14,193 bases of DNA from JACOZM01 sp035289385 (GCA_035289385.1 DATDXI010000072.1:1-14193), one strand, 5' to 3'; positions 6,945-13,501 are shown, counted from the first letter of the stretch. Numbers and translations are program-made. Notes: generated by a model from the letters alone, not told the origin.

Positions 6945-8837
6945 ATGTGCGGAATCTGTGGCTTCACCTGGGAAGATAGGGAACTGGCAAAGCAGATGAT
7001 CCAGTCATTGCATCATCGCGGCCCAGACCAAGGAGGAATTTACGCTGACAGCAATATCACCTTAGGACATCGAAGATTGAGCATCATCGACCTCTCTCCT
7101 TCAGGATCGCAGCCGATGGCGAACAAAGAAGGCGATGTCATCATCATCTATAACGGGGAGATCTATAATTTTCAAGAGCTGCGCCAAGAATTAGAACAAG
7201 CAGACTACCACTTCTATTCGGGAACAGACACCGAAGTGATCCTGCACGGATATGAAGAATGGGGAGAAGATGTCGTCCAAAAGTTAAATGGGATGTTCGC
7301 CTTCTGTATCTACGACATAGCAAAAGATAAGCTGTTCCTTGCCAGGGATCGGATGGGCATTAAGCCATTGTACTATTACAAAGATAAGGAAAATATTATC
7401 TTTGCTTCAGAGATAAAAGCTATCCTTCTGGCAGGAGTCAAGAGAGCAGTAAACATTTCTGCAGCAAAAAGTTTCCTCAATTTACGGTATATTCCTGGTG
7501 AAGATACTTTATTTCAAGGAATTAAAAAACTCCTTCCTGGCCATACACTTACCTTTTCTGATGGAGAGATGATCATCAGAAAATATTGGGATGTTCCTCT
7601 GCCAAAGAGATCATCTCTTTCCACATTTCAGGCAGGAGTTGCCGTGCGGGAAATCCTTCAGGACTCTGTTAAAAGACAATTGGTTGCTGACGTTCCCGTG
7701 GGGGTGTATCTTTCTGGGGGAATAGATTCTTCTGCAATCACTGCTTTAGCCAGCCAGCTGAAAGATGAGCCGGTGAAGACGTTTTCCGTCGGCTTTAATT
7801 ACGATGACCAAGTTGATGAGCTTACAAAGGCAAGAAAGATCGCGGAACATTTCCAGACCGATCATCAAGAGATCGTTGTTGAAGGAAGCATCAGCCAGCT
7901 CTTGCCCAGATTATTATGGCATCTGGATATGCCTCATGGTGACCCGGTCATCATCCCCCAATTCAAGCTGGCAGAGCTTGCTTCAAAAAAAGTGAAGGTT
8001 GTTCTTTCAGGAGAAGGGGCTGATGAGCTGTTTGCCGGGTACACACAATATAACCATTACTTGCGTGCCCAGAAGCTGAAATACTTGCCGTTCAAGACAA
8101 AGATCGCTGAAAAATTATCCTTGGAATTTTTGGACAAGCAGTTTGACTATCCCTCCTCTATCGGAGAAAAAGGTCGGGAGAAATTCTTAGAGTTTCTAGA
8201 TAATGTCCATCAGCCGGAAGAGTCCTATGCCCAGTTAACATCCATCTTAAGCAAGGAAGACCATCGAAGATTATTTACCGACAGCTTTGCAGAGATGAAG
8301 ACAACACTTCAGCCATTTGAGCAGGAAAGAAAACCCTTGCTCAACAGATTGCTATACCAAGACATCAAGCAATGGCTGCCAAATTACGTCTTGCAGATCA
8401 ATGACCGCATGACCATGGCCCATTCCATCGAAGGCAGAGTTCCCTTCCTGGACCATAGGTTAGTGGAATTCAGCATGACCCTTCCTCCATCATTAAAACT
8501 GCAAGGGAATATCACTAAAGTCGCTTTGCGGGAATCGATGAAAGGCATCTTGCCAAATGTTCAGGAGAAAAAACATGCCTTTTTCATGCCGTTAGATAGA
8601 TGGGTGAAAGAGGAACTGCATGGCTTGGCTGAACAACTGTTTACCCCAGCTCAAGTGAAGCAGCGCGGTTATTTCAATTATTACCATCTCAAGAAGATCT
8701 GGGAGAATTACGATCAATCAAAGCTGTTGTACGGCAAGCAGTTATTTACGATGATCAACTTTGAACTCTGGCAAAGAATGTTTATTGACTCTGATACCGT
8801 TCCGAGGAAAGAGATCCAGCTGTCAGGATTGGTGTGA
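6945..8837 (+). CDS. asnB: Asparagine synthase-like glutamine amidotransferase
   Basis: A two-domain protein of 630 residues. The N-terminal class II glutamine amidotransferase domain starts M-C-G-I-C-G-F, so Cys2 is the nucleophile after Met removal. It carries H-H-R-G-P-D near residue 24 and Y-N-G-E-I-Y-N near 69, and it frees ammonia from glutamine. The C-terminal synthase domain has the ATP-binding loop S-G-G-I-D-S-S at 257-263 and L-S-G-E-G-A-D-E-L-F at 354-363, and it activates a carboxylate by adenylation. Length and motifs match glutamine-hydrolysing asparagine synthase, so free asparagine could be the product. Its tight coupling to a glycosyltransferase gene (stop and start one base apart) suggests instead, or in addition, amidation of a sugar carboxylate in the surface glycan, as proposed for AsnB-like proteins in O-antigen clusters. 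That role is inference. Confidence 0.93.
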   Translation: MCGICGFTWEDRELAKQMIQSLHHRGPDQGGIYADSNITLGHRRLSIIDLSPSGSQPMANKEGDVIIIYNGEIYNFQELRQELEQADYHFYSGTDTEVILHGYEEWGEDVVQKLNGMFAFCIYDIAKDKLFLARDRMGIKPLYYYKDKENIIFASEIKAILLAGVKRAVNISAAKSFLNLRYIPGEDTLFQGIKKLLPGHTLTFSDGEMIIRKYWDVPLPKRSSLSTFQAGVAVREILQDSVKRQLVADVPVGVYLSGGIDSSAITALASQLKDEPVKTFSVGFNYDDQVDELTKARKIAEHFQTDHQEIVVEGSISQLLPRLLWHLDMPHGDPVIIPQFKLAELASKKVKVVLSGEGADELFAGYTQYNHYLRAQKLKYLPFKTKIAEKLSLEFLDKQFDYPSSIGEKGREKFLEFLDNVHQPEESYAQLTSILSKEDHRRLFTDSFAEMKTTLQPFEQERKPLLNRLLYQDIKQWLPNYVLQINDRMTMAHSIEGRVPFLDHRLVEFSMTLPPSLKLQGNITKVALRESMKGILPNVQEKKHAFFMPLDRWVKEELHGLAEQLFTPAQVKQRGYFNYYHLKKIWENYDQSKLLYGKQLFTMINFELWQRMFIDSDTVPRKEIQLSGLV

Positions 8838-8906
8838 GTTATTTTCTAAGTAGAATATTGATGGAAGTTCTGGAACAGATTTTAATAAGATTGACACCTT
8901 CATAAA

Positions 8907-8916
8907 GCATATAAAC
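8907..8916 (+). promoter_or_regulatory. TATA box of the deacetylase gene
   Basis: GCATATAAAC is centred about 27 nt before the ATG at 8938, indicating a separate leaderless transcript. It supports ATG 8938 over the internal ATGs at 8953 and 8965. Confidence 0.6.
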
Positions 8917-8937
8917 AGCTATTTCTAAAATTTCCCT

Positions 8938-9654
8938 ATGCCTGAAAAGAGTATGACAAAAATCATGACTGTTGACCTGGAGCCAGATTTAAGGTCAAAA
9001 GAAACGAAAAGTGTCGAGTTGATCGTGCCAAAATTGTTGGATTATTTCAAAGAGCAAAACATCAAAGCTACCTTTTTCACGGTCACCTCATTATTGGATA
9101 AGCACGAAGATATCATCACAGAAATCAGTAAGAAGCATGAAATCGCGTCTCATTCTCACAGCCATGCTTGGCTGAATGAAAGAAATGCGGAATTTGAGAT
9201 TGTCAATTCCCGGCTGTTTCTACAAAATTATGGCTTTTCTTGCCACGGATTTCGCGCGCCAAAGTTTATCACCACCAAAACTCATTTTGAACTGCTGAAG
9301 AAAGCAGGATATTCCTATGATTCATCATTCAACACCTCTTCATTCAGCCTGAAAACAATCCAAGACATACCTAGCATCCAATTCCCGGCAATGTATTCCG
9401 GATTGACGTACCGAAAACTGCTCCATCCATTATCTACCACATTCAGCTCGAGAATGTTCTACCTTCACCCTTGGGAATTCTTGAAGAAAGAAGACCTGCC
9501 GAAAGCAAGATCCCTAACAGAACTCTTGCTGAGAAGAAACACGGGAAGAAAAGCATGGGGCATATTCACCAACTTCATGGAGAAAGAGAGTGAACAAGAG
9601 AATACTTCCTGGATAGGGTGTAAAGACTGGCTGGAAAAATTAGACCGGAAGTGA
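8938..9654 (+). CDS. NodB-type polysaccharide deacetylase
   Basis: A 238-residue carbohydrate esterase family 4-like enzyme, expected to remove N-acetyl groups from an amino sugar using a metal ion. The family motifs appear in order: T-V-D-L-E-P-D with the presumed catalytic Asp13 near the N-terminus (the V-D-x-E form rather than T-F-D-D-G-P), A-T-F-F at 44-47, the metal site H-S-H-S-H (His72 and His76) and G-F-R-A-P-K-F at 104-110 with Arg106. L-H-P-W near residue 180 resembles the late leucine/histidine motif. There is no signal peptide or membrane segment, so it probably acts in the cytosol on a lipid-linked or nucleotide-linked sugar. It has its own promoter after the AsnB-like gene and converges on the SemiSWEET-like gene with only 19 bp between stops. 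The substrate, probably a GlcNAc-containing glycan, is inferred from the neighbours. Confidence 0.88.
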   Translation: MPEKSMTKIMTVDLEPDLRSKETKSVELIVPKLLDYFKEQNIKATFFTVTSLLDKHEDIITEISKKHEIASHSHSHAWLNERNAEFEIVNSRLFLQNYGFSCHGFRAPKFITTKTHFELLKKAGYSYDSSFNTSSFSLKTIQDIPSIQFPAMYSGLTYRKLLHPLSTTFSSRMFYLHPWEFLKKEDLPKARSLTELLLRRNTGRKAWGIFTNFMEKESEQENTSWIGCKDWLEKLDRK

Positions 9655-9673
9655 AAAAGAGCCATTGGAGCTA

Positions 9674-9964
9674 TTAACCGCTGGAAGTTGTGTTTTTTCT
9701 TATCTTTCTCTTATAATACCACATAAAGACGATGATATAGATCTCTGCCGTTGCTATTCCAATAAAATACTTGATGATCAATGGCGGCTGGTTGATGAGA
9801 TAAGCATACACTAAAGCGATGATGTTGGCAATAAGGTAAGTGATAAACAGCAATAAGCTCACGCCGTTGGTATTCCTCAGCTTTATTGTTTTAATGATCT
9901 GTGGGATAAGCATGATAGAAAATAAGATCGTGGCAATCCACCCTAAGAGCTGAGCTAAGTCCAT
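9674..9964 (-). CDS. SemiSWEET/PQ-loop small membrane transporter
   Basis: A 96-residue protein with three hydrophobic segments (about 6-27, 35-57 and 62-84). The PQ-loop signature I-P-Q-I-I-K-T-I-K-L-R-N-T-N-G-V-S begins with Pro21-Gln22. Size, three-helix layout and the P-Q followed by the N-x-x-G-V-S turn match SemiSWEETs, which work as dimers carrying sugars across the membrane down a gradient. The C-terminus is lysine/arginine-rich. The gene has its own TATA box and sits between the deacetylase and the FemAB/aminotransferase pair. Its place in a glycan cluster fits a sugar substrate, but PQ-loop proteins can carry other solutes, so the substrate is open. Confidence 0.88.
   Translation of the reverse strand: MDLAQLLGWIATILFSIMLIPQIIKTIKLRNTNGVSLLLFITYLIANIIALVYAYLINQPPLIIKYFIGIATAEIYIIVFMWYYKRKIRKNTTSSG
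9693..9711 (+). terminator. T-rich terminator for the deacetylase transcript
   Basis: A T6 run at 9693-9698, followed by further T-rich sequence, begins about 40 nt after the deacetylase stop and lies antisense to the end of the convergent gene. Archaeal RNA polymerase stops at such runs without a hairpin. The opposite strand has T5 runs at 9654-9658 and 9635-9639 that could end the convergent transcript. Confidence 0.4.
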
Positions 9965-9983
9965 AAGGATATTTTTCCCAATC

Positions 9984-10007
9984 CGTTTTTAAAAGTTGTT
10001 AAAGATT
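9984..10007 (-). promoter_or_regulatory. SemiSWEET-gene promoter with shared upstream motif
   Basis: On the minus strand CTTTTAAAAA (9986-9995) is centred about 26 nt before the ATG at 9964, a leaderless TATA box. Directly upstream is TTTAACAAC. Nearly the same block, TTAACAAC followed by a T run and TTTAAA, precedes the aminotransferase gene at 12245-12270. Confidence 0.55.
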
Positions 10008-10050
10008 GGAACAAGGAAGAAAGAGAGCTAAAAAGGAGAACAAAAGAAGC
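10005..10050 (-). terminator. Pyrimidine-rich terminator after the FemAB-like gene
   Basis: Read on the minus strand, the 50 nt after the FemAB-like stop are dense in T and C, with a T4 run at 10043-10046 and a T5 run at 10031-10035. This suits archaeal T-run termination ahead of the SemiSWEET promoter. Confidence 0.4.
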
Positions 10051-10056
10051 GAGCAA

Positions 10057-11076
10057 TTATATCCCTAACTCCCTTCTTAATTTCATTCCCACTATTTTTG
10101 TGACAGCCAGAGGCAATCTTTTCCATATCTTGACCAGCAAGCCGTATTTTGCCGGGTCAACGAGAGGGATCTCTTTTGCTTTCCACAACAAGAAATACGA
10201 CGGCAATTCCATCAATGTCCCCCCCCATTTCTGTTTGTATTCAAATTGCCCAGATTCTTCCCGGACACGCCCAAAATCAAACCACCTATAACCATGGGCC
10301 TTGGCAAAATCAATATATTTCCAATGCATGGCATCGTTTGGACGAAGCTCCTGAAACTTTTGGTCAGAGACAGCAATAAGGATATGAACTCTATCTCCAT
10401 AACAGAATCCTAACAAAGCAGAGACCATCCTGCCTTGATGAAATGTTGCGAAAGCTTTTGCATAGCCCTTCTCTGCTAAAGAAAAGAACTGGACAAAATA
10501 GTTCTGGGAATAGGGTGGACTGCCGAAACTGCGCATATTCTGAAGATACAGCAGATACAATTCATCAATATCCTTAGCAGACAATTCACGAACGTCAACA
10601 TTCTTCAATGATTTATTGATTGCTTTCCGCTTCGATTTTTGGATGCCTTGCCAAACATCTCCCTCTAACGACAAGACAAAGCGTTTATAGAGTAAAGATT
10701 TCTGTAATTTTTCCGATAAGACACCATCAAACAGCTCTAATCCTCCACGTATCTCTAAATAATCATGATCCTTGCTATACCTCTTATCAATATGGTCCAA
10801 CAGAGAGGAAGCATATGCGGGATCACCTGAAAAACCACCATACTCCAAATAGGCAGTAGATATCATCTTATTTCCAAACAGACTGCTATGGACTTCCACA
10901 ACAGGAAGAATTACTTTGATCTCATCAGCTTCTATCACTCCCAGAACAAGGTACTTTACCCCAAATGATTTTTCGATAAATTGCTGATAGAAAGGCGTAT
11001 GAAAAATCAAGTGATCATTCTTCTGCAGAAATTCATCCCATAATTCTGGCTCAGAGCTGACGTCAATGATCGTCAT
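10057..11076 (-). CDS. FemAB/GNAT-like acyl or aminoacyl transferase
   Basis: A 339-residue protein of the FemAB-like part of the GNAT fold superfamily (the Acetyltransf_6 type seen beside exopolysaccharide genes). Evidence is the overall order: an N-terminal GNAT half with F-H-T-P-F-Y-Q-Q-F near residue 25, a Lys/Arg-rich segment at 147-158 (S-K-R-K-A-I-N-K-S), and the strong C-terminal block L-R-P-N-D-A-M-H-W at 244-252 followed by Y-R-W-F-D-F-G-R at 263-270 and F-E-Y-K-Q-K-W-G. Members transfer amino acids from aminoacyl-tRNA or acyl groups from CoA to an amino group. The ATG overlaps the stop of the aminotransferase gene as ATGA, so translation is coupled. A natural reading is that the aminotransferase makes an amino sugar and this enzyme acylates it. 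The donor and acceptor are not determined by the sequence. Confidence 0.85.
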   Translation of the reverse strand: MTIIDVSSEPELWDEFLQKNDHLIFHTPFYQQFIEKSFGVKYLVLGVIEADEIKVILPVVEVHSSLFGNKMISTAYLEYGGFSGDPAYASSLLDHIDKRYSKDHDYLEIRGGLELFDGVLSEKLQKSLLYKRFVLSLEGDVWQGIQKSKRKAINKSLKNVDVRELSAKDIDELYLLYLQNMRSFGSPPYSQNYFVQFFSLAEKGYAKAFATFHQGRMVSALLGFCYGDRVHILIAVSDQKFQELRPNDAMHWKYIDFAKAHGYRWFDFGRVREESGQFEYKQKWGGTLMELPSYFLLWKAKEIPLVDPAKYGLLVKIWKRLPLAVTKIVGMKLRRELGI

Positions 11077-12227
11077 GGTGCATAGTCTCCGCTATCTTTG
11101 ATCGTCATGGTTATCATCTCTACTATCTTTTTTACTTCAGCAGATGGGCGGTATAAGGCTATTGTCGATACTTTTTCTTCCGTTGCCTTAGCTAAGGGTG
11201 CATTTGCCAGAGCCTGAAACGTAAGCATCTTTCCTGCTTCTATTCCTCCAGAGAGCAACTTGCTTGAAAGTAGCTTTCTAGAGAAGATCTTGCTGGAGAG
11301 TGGCTTGCCGGAGAACAGCTTGCTGTCTTCATCGTTATCTAAAAAACAGAAATAAAGCCATGATGGTTCCGTTCCGGGAAGAGGTTGTTGGAAATGAACT
11401 TTCCCAGACAATTCCTGAAGGAGGTATTCAGCATTTTTTCTCCGCAACGAGAGAATAAGGTCATATCTCTTAAATTGGCTGAGCACAACCTTCTTGGCCA
11501 TGGTTGGCAAGGTATAATTCATCTGCTGCTGCTCTTTCTCTAACTCGCTTCGTAAAAATATGTTCGTCAAAGGATATATGGAGCGATGGAAAAAAACTGG
11601 CGCAACGATGACTTCAACAATTGTCTTCAACAACCTCAAGAATGGAAATGGCCGCAAACCTTGCAGAAGAAGCTCTTTATCTGTGGCAATCAATCCTCCA
11701 CAGAAGCCGATAGTTTTGCTGATGCCAAAGGAATAAAAAGCATACTCTCCAAAGCTGCCAGCTAGCCTCCCCTGGTATTTTGCTCCCAGAGCCTGAGCGC
11801 AATCCTCAACAAGGATTACGTGATGTTGCTTGCATAAGACGGCTATTTTCTCGATCTCCGGAAGAAAGCCGAAATTATAGCACAAGACCAGCACGTCTAC
11901 CCTCTTGATGATCCGAGAAATATCTTTGATATCTGCAAGGATAGCAGAATCATAGAACACCGGGCTGCTTCCATACTGCTTGACGGCATCAACCATAACA
12001 TGGCAAGTATAGGCAGGCAGACCAACTGTCAAGGGAACGCTTTTTTTCTGTTTTTTCTGGATATCCAGCAGGATCTGCCGTAATGCTTCCCGCCCTGAAC
12101 CGAGCCAGTACTTTCTTTTTTTAGGGATGTATTTCTCTAGGATGTCTTCCTGCGCTCTTGAAAAAAGACCAAAAATACTAAACAGATCATGTATCCTTGG
12201 CGTTATTCGTTGCTGGCTGAGAAGCAT
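11073..12227 (-). CDS. DegT/DnrJ-family PLP sugar aminotransferase
   Basis: A PLP enzyme of the DegT/DnrJ/EryC1/StrS family that typically aminates a nucleotide-linked keto-sugar. With the chosen start it has 384 residues. Visible are G-S-G-R-E-A-L near 43-49, P-A-Y-T-C near 71-75, the cofactor-contact stretch E-D-C-A-Q-A-L-G-A at 141-149, and S-F-G-I-S-K-T-I-G with the Schiff-base lysine at about Lys171. Near 302-326 is an insertion of five tandem five-residue units, consensus x-K-[LIP]-[FL]-S, just before G-I-E-A-G-K. Family members have a short helix there. I favour ATG 12227 over the ATGs at 12236 and 12233: the TATA box junction at 12251/12252 is 24-25 nt from 12227 but only 15 nt from 12236. 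The last four bases overlap the FemAB-like gene. The sugar substrate is unknown. Confidence 0.88.
   Translation of the reverse strand: MLLSQQRITPRIHDLFSIFGLFSRAQEDILEKYIPKKRKYWLGSGREALRQILLDIQKKQKKSVPLTVGLPAYTCHVMVDAVKQYGSSPVFYDSAILADIKDISRIIKRVDVLVLCYNFGFLPEIEKIAVLCKQHHVILVEDCAQALGAKYQGRLAGSFGEYAFYSFGISKTIGFCGGLIATDKELLLQGLRPFPFLRLLKTIVEVIVAPVFFHRSIYPLTNIFLRSELEKEQQQMNYTLPTMAKKVVLSQFKRYDLILSLRRKNAEYLLQELSGKVHFQQPLPGTEPSWLYFCFLDNDEDSKLFSGKPLSSKIFSRKLLSSKLLSGGIEAGKMLTFQALANAPLAKATEEKVSTIALYRPSAEVKKIVEMITMTIKDSGDYAP
11250..11324 (-). repeat. Five 15-bp in-frame repeats in the aminotransferase
   Basis: Five consecutive degenerate 15-bp units, on the plus strand each starting GA(G/A)A and containing a core like GCTTGCTG. 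They encode five pentapeptides with invariant Lys at position 2 and Ser at position 5. Because 15 is a multiple of three, the frame is kept. The repeat lies between the strand ending F-C-F-L-D-N-D-E-D and the conserved G-I-E-A-G turn. Confidence 0.85.
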
Positions 12228-12244
12228 GAACATCATCTACCAAA

Positions 12245-12270
12245 CGTGTTTAAAAAAGTTGTTAATCATT
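12245..12270 (-). promoter_or_regulatory. Aminotransferase/FemAB operon promoter
   Basis: On the minus strand, TTAACAAC is followed by a T run and TTTAAACACG. The TATA centre is about 25 nt from the ATG at 12227. The same motif order occurs before the SemiSWEET-like gene. This promoter is divergent from that of the methyltransferase-like gene. Confidence 0.55.
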
Positions 12271-12357
12271 AACTAAAATGGTCTTTAGTATCCTTCTCCC
12301 CGCGCCAAATCATAGATCTATTACTTTAATTACTATCAAATAGTTAAAAGAGAAATA

Positions 12358-12366
12358 TTTATAATA
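12358..12366 (+). promoter_or_regulatory. TATA box of the methyltransferase-like gene
   Basis: TTTATAATA is centred about 27 nt before the ATG at 12388, with A-rich sequence just upstream as expected for a BRE. No Shine-Dalgarno is present, so a leaderless transcript is likely. Confidence 0.6.
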
Positions 12367-12387
12367 AACAACGCTTCTGTCTCGTTC

Positions 12388-13116
12388 ATGAACTGTTTTC
12401 AGGTAACTAAGGATAGTAGAAGAGTTCACATTAGAGAAGGATCTCCGGAATATCATCTTGAAATAGCTTTGCCCATTTTTAATGAAGATGGAACGACACG
12501 AAGAAGAACAAAAGTAGACATTTTTGGTGGAGATGGGCCTGGCAACCGAAGGGTACGGATAACCGACAGGCCAGTAGAGGAATATGCTATTGACCCAGAA
12601 CAATTGACCATTGATCCTGCCTTGCAATATCTGGAGTGCGGACCAGGGCTAGGAGGCTTTGCCCAGCATTGGTATGAACATTCAACCGCTCAATCTCCAC
12701 CACTCATCGCTATCGACGTGGCAGATTTTGGAAGGATACATACTTTATTGTCCTATGCGATACAAGAAGGAACAGCACCTGAAGCAGAGGAGTGGCTAGA
12801 AATTCTCATTGGAAGATGTGACCTTTTGCTCTCTGATAACATTCGATTGATGAGGATGAGCCTTAAAGAAGCACAGCAGAAACAACCAGAATTGCGAGGA
12901 TTAGCGGATGTTGTTATAGACAACAATGGGCCGATGTTATATGCGCATACTGAATTCAGAGCTACTGGTGGGGAGCGAGGAGAAAGATTTGTTGCGCCAT
13001 GGGAATACGCCAGAGAAGTAGAGTGCAGCTTTCTCAAACCGCAGGGAAGATATCTTTCCCATCATAGCTCTTCAGATTACAGCACATTAAGAAAGAAATG
13101 GATAAGTTTCTCCTGA
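12388..13116 (+). CDS. Divergent class I methyltransferase-like protein
   Basis: A 242-residue soluble protein. The first ~75 residues look like beta-rich leader sequence with many charged residues. Then comes Y-L-E-C-G-P-G-L-G-G-F at 81-91, which fits motif I (the SAM-binding Gly-rich loop) of Rossmann methyltransferases. L-I-A-I-D-V-A-D near 110 ends in the acidic residue expected at the end of strand 2. D-V-V-I-D-N-N-G-P-M at about 173-182 fits motif IV, and F-L-K-P-Q-G-R-Y-L fits the strand-5/post-motif region. I do not recognise a specific subfamily, and no target-recognition domain is visible. It is transcribed away from the aminotransferase operon from its own promoter. A sugar or lipid methyltransferase would fit the cluster, but RNA or protein targets are equally possible. 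A catalytically inactive Rossmann protein is also not excluded. Confidence 0.65.
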   Translation: MNCFQVTKDSRRVHIREGSPEYHLEIALPIFNEDGTTRRRTKVDIFGGDGPGNRRVRITDRPVEEYAIDPEQLTIDPALQYLECGPGLGGFAQHWYEHSTAQSPPLIAIDVADFGRIHTLLSYAIQEGTAPEAEEWLEILIGRCDLLLSDNIRLMRMSLKEAQQKQPELRGLADVVIDNNGPMLYAHTEFRATGGERGERFVAPWEYAREVECSFLKPQGRYLSHHSSSDYSTLRKKWISFS

Positions 13117-13126
13117 TTGTCTAAAG

Positions 13127-13176
13127 AGAGTGAAAGGGAATGAGAAGGAGTGAAAGATAATAAGAAGGATAGATAA
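13127..13176 (+). repeat. Purine-rich 20-bp tandem repeat, about 2.5 copies
   Basis: Two adjacent 20-bp units (13127-13146 and 13147-13166) match at 16 of 20 positions and share GAGTGAAAG. A degenerate third half-unit, GGATAGATAA, follows. The plus strand is nearly all A and G. Confidence 0.6.
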
Positions 13177-13188
13177 CCCCTTCTGAAG

Positions 13189-13208
13189 CGAGAATGCAGA
13201 GATATTTA
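13189..13208 (+). repeat. Direct repeat copy A (promoter-like)
   Basis: CGAGAATGCAGA (13189-13200) followed after two bases by TATTTA (13203-13208). It is an almost exact copy of the sequence at 13502-13522 that forms the promoter of the last gene. If active, transcription would start near 13230, just inside the inverted-repeat element. Confidence 0.7.
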
Positions 13209-13215
13209 GGTCTGT

Positions 13216-13447
13216 CAAAAATAGTGGCTTGGTCAAGAGGTCAAATCTTGTGACCTGCAAACAATCAAACTCATTTGATTCGTTTGCTTGCAAGTCACGA
13301 GCTTCGTCAGATAGGATTAGTTGCGAGACTTTAAGCTTAAAACAATTACTAATACTTCCATTTTCGACATGAAGTCTCGCCAGAGTGACGTGCAAGCTAG
13401 CGAAGCTACGCTTGCTAGCAGGTCACAACGACCTGCCACTATTTTTG
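13216..13447. repeat. 232-bp inverted-repeat-bounded structured element
   Basis: Perfect 13-bp inverted repeats CAAAAATAGTGGC (13216-13228) and its complement (13435-13447) bound the segment. Inside, the left arm repeats TTGTGACCTGC (13248-13258), also found in inverted form next to the right repeat. Three hairpins are visible. One spans 13247-13301, with an AATCAAA/TTTGATT core and a CTCA loop. A second pairs GCGAGACTT at 13323-13331 with 13372-13380. A third spans 13385-13426, with GTGAC/GTCAC outside and a bulged CTAGC-AAGC stem around a three-base loop. It could be a non-autonomous mobile element (MITE-like) or a transcribed structured RNA. Confidence 0.6.
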
Positions 13448-13451
13448 GTAT

Positions 13452-13491
13452 GGAATTGACGTCCTCCCATACTTAAAAGTATGAGATTCCC
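13452..13491. mobile_element. IS200/IS605-end-like hairpin motif
   Basis: GGAATTGACGTCCTCCC runs into the palindrome CATACTTAAAAGTATG (7-bp stem, 2-base loop) and ends GAGATTCCC. GGAAT and ATTCC also pair outside. The order GACGTCCTCCC, hairpin, GATTCCC recalls sequences at the ends of TnpB-bearing IS200/IS605 elements in archaea (from memory). No transposase or TnpB gene is present in the window, so this would be a remnant or non-autonomous copy. Confidence 0.45.
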
Positions 13492-13501
13492 TAAATGCGT
13501 A

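Noticed and set aside
11250..11324. Possible regulatory iterons
   Set aside because: The 15-bp units are degenerate at third positions and conserve Lys and Ser codons, so they are coding repeats.
12310..12627. Minus-strand 105-codon frame opposite the methyltransferase-like gene
   Set aside because: It overlaps the promoter and N-terminus of a gene with a good TATA box and shows no domain pattern.
13087..13395. Minus-strand 102-codon frame across the non-coding region
   Set aside because: It runs through the inverted repeat and hairpins, has no recognisable protein pattern and no promoter or ribosome site.
13216..13447. tRNA or riboswitch
   Set aside because: No cloverleaf, no T-loop GTTCGA-type box and no known riboswitch core; position and terminal inverted repeats fit a mobile element or novel RNA better.
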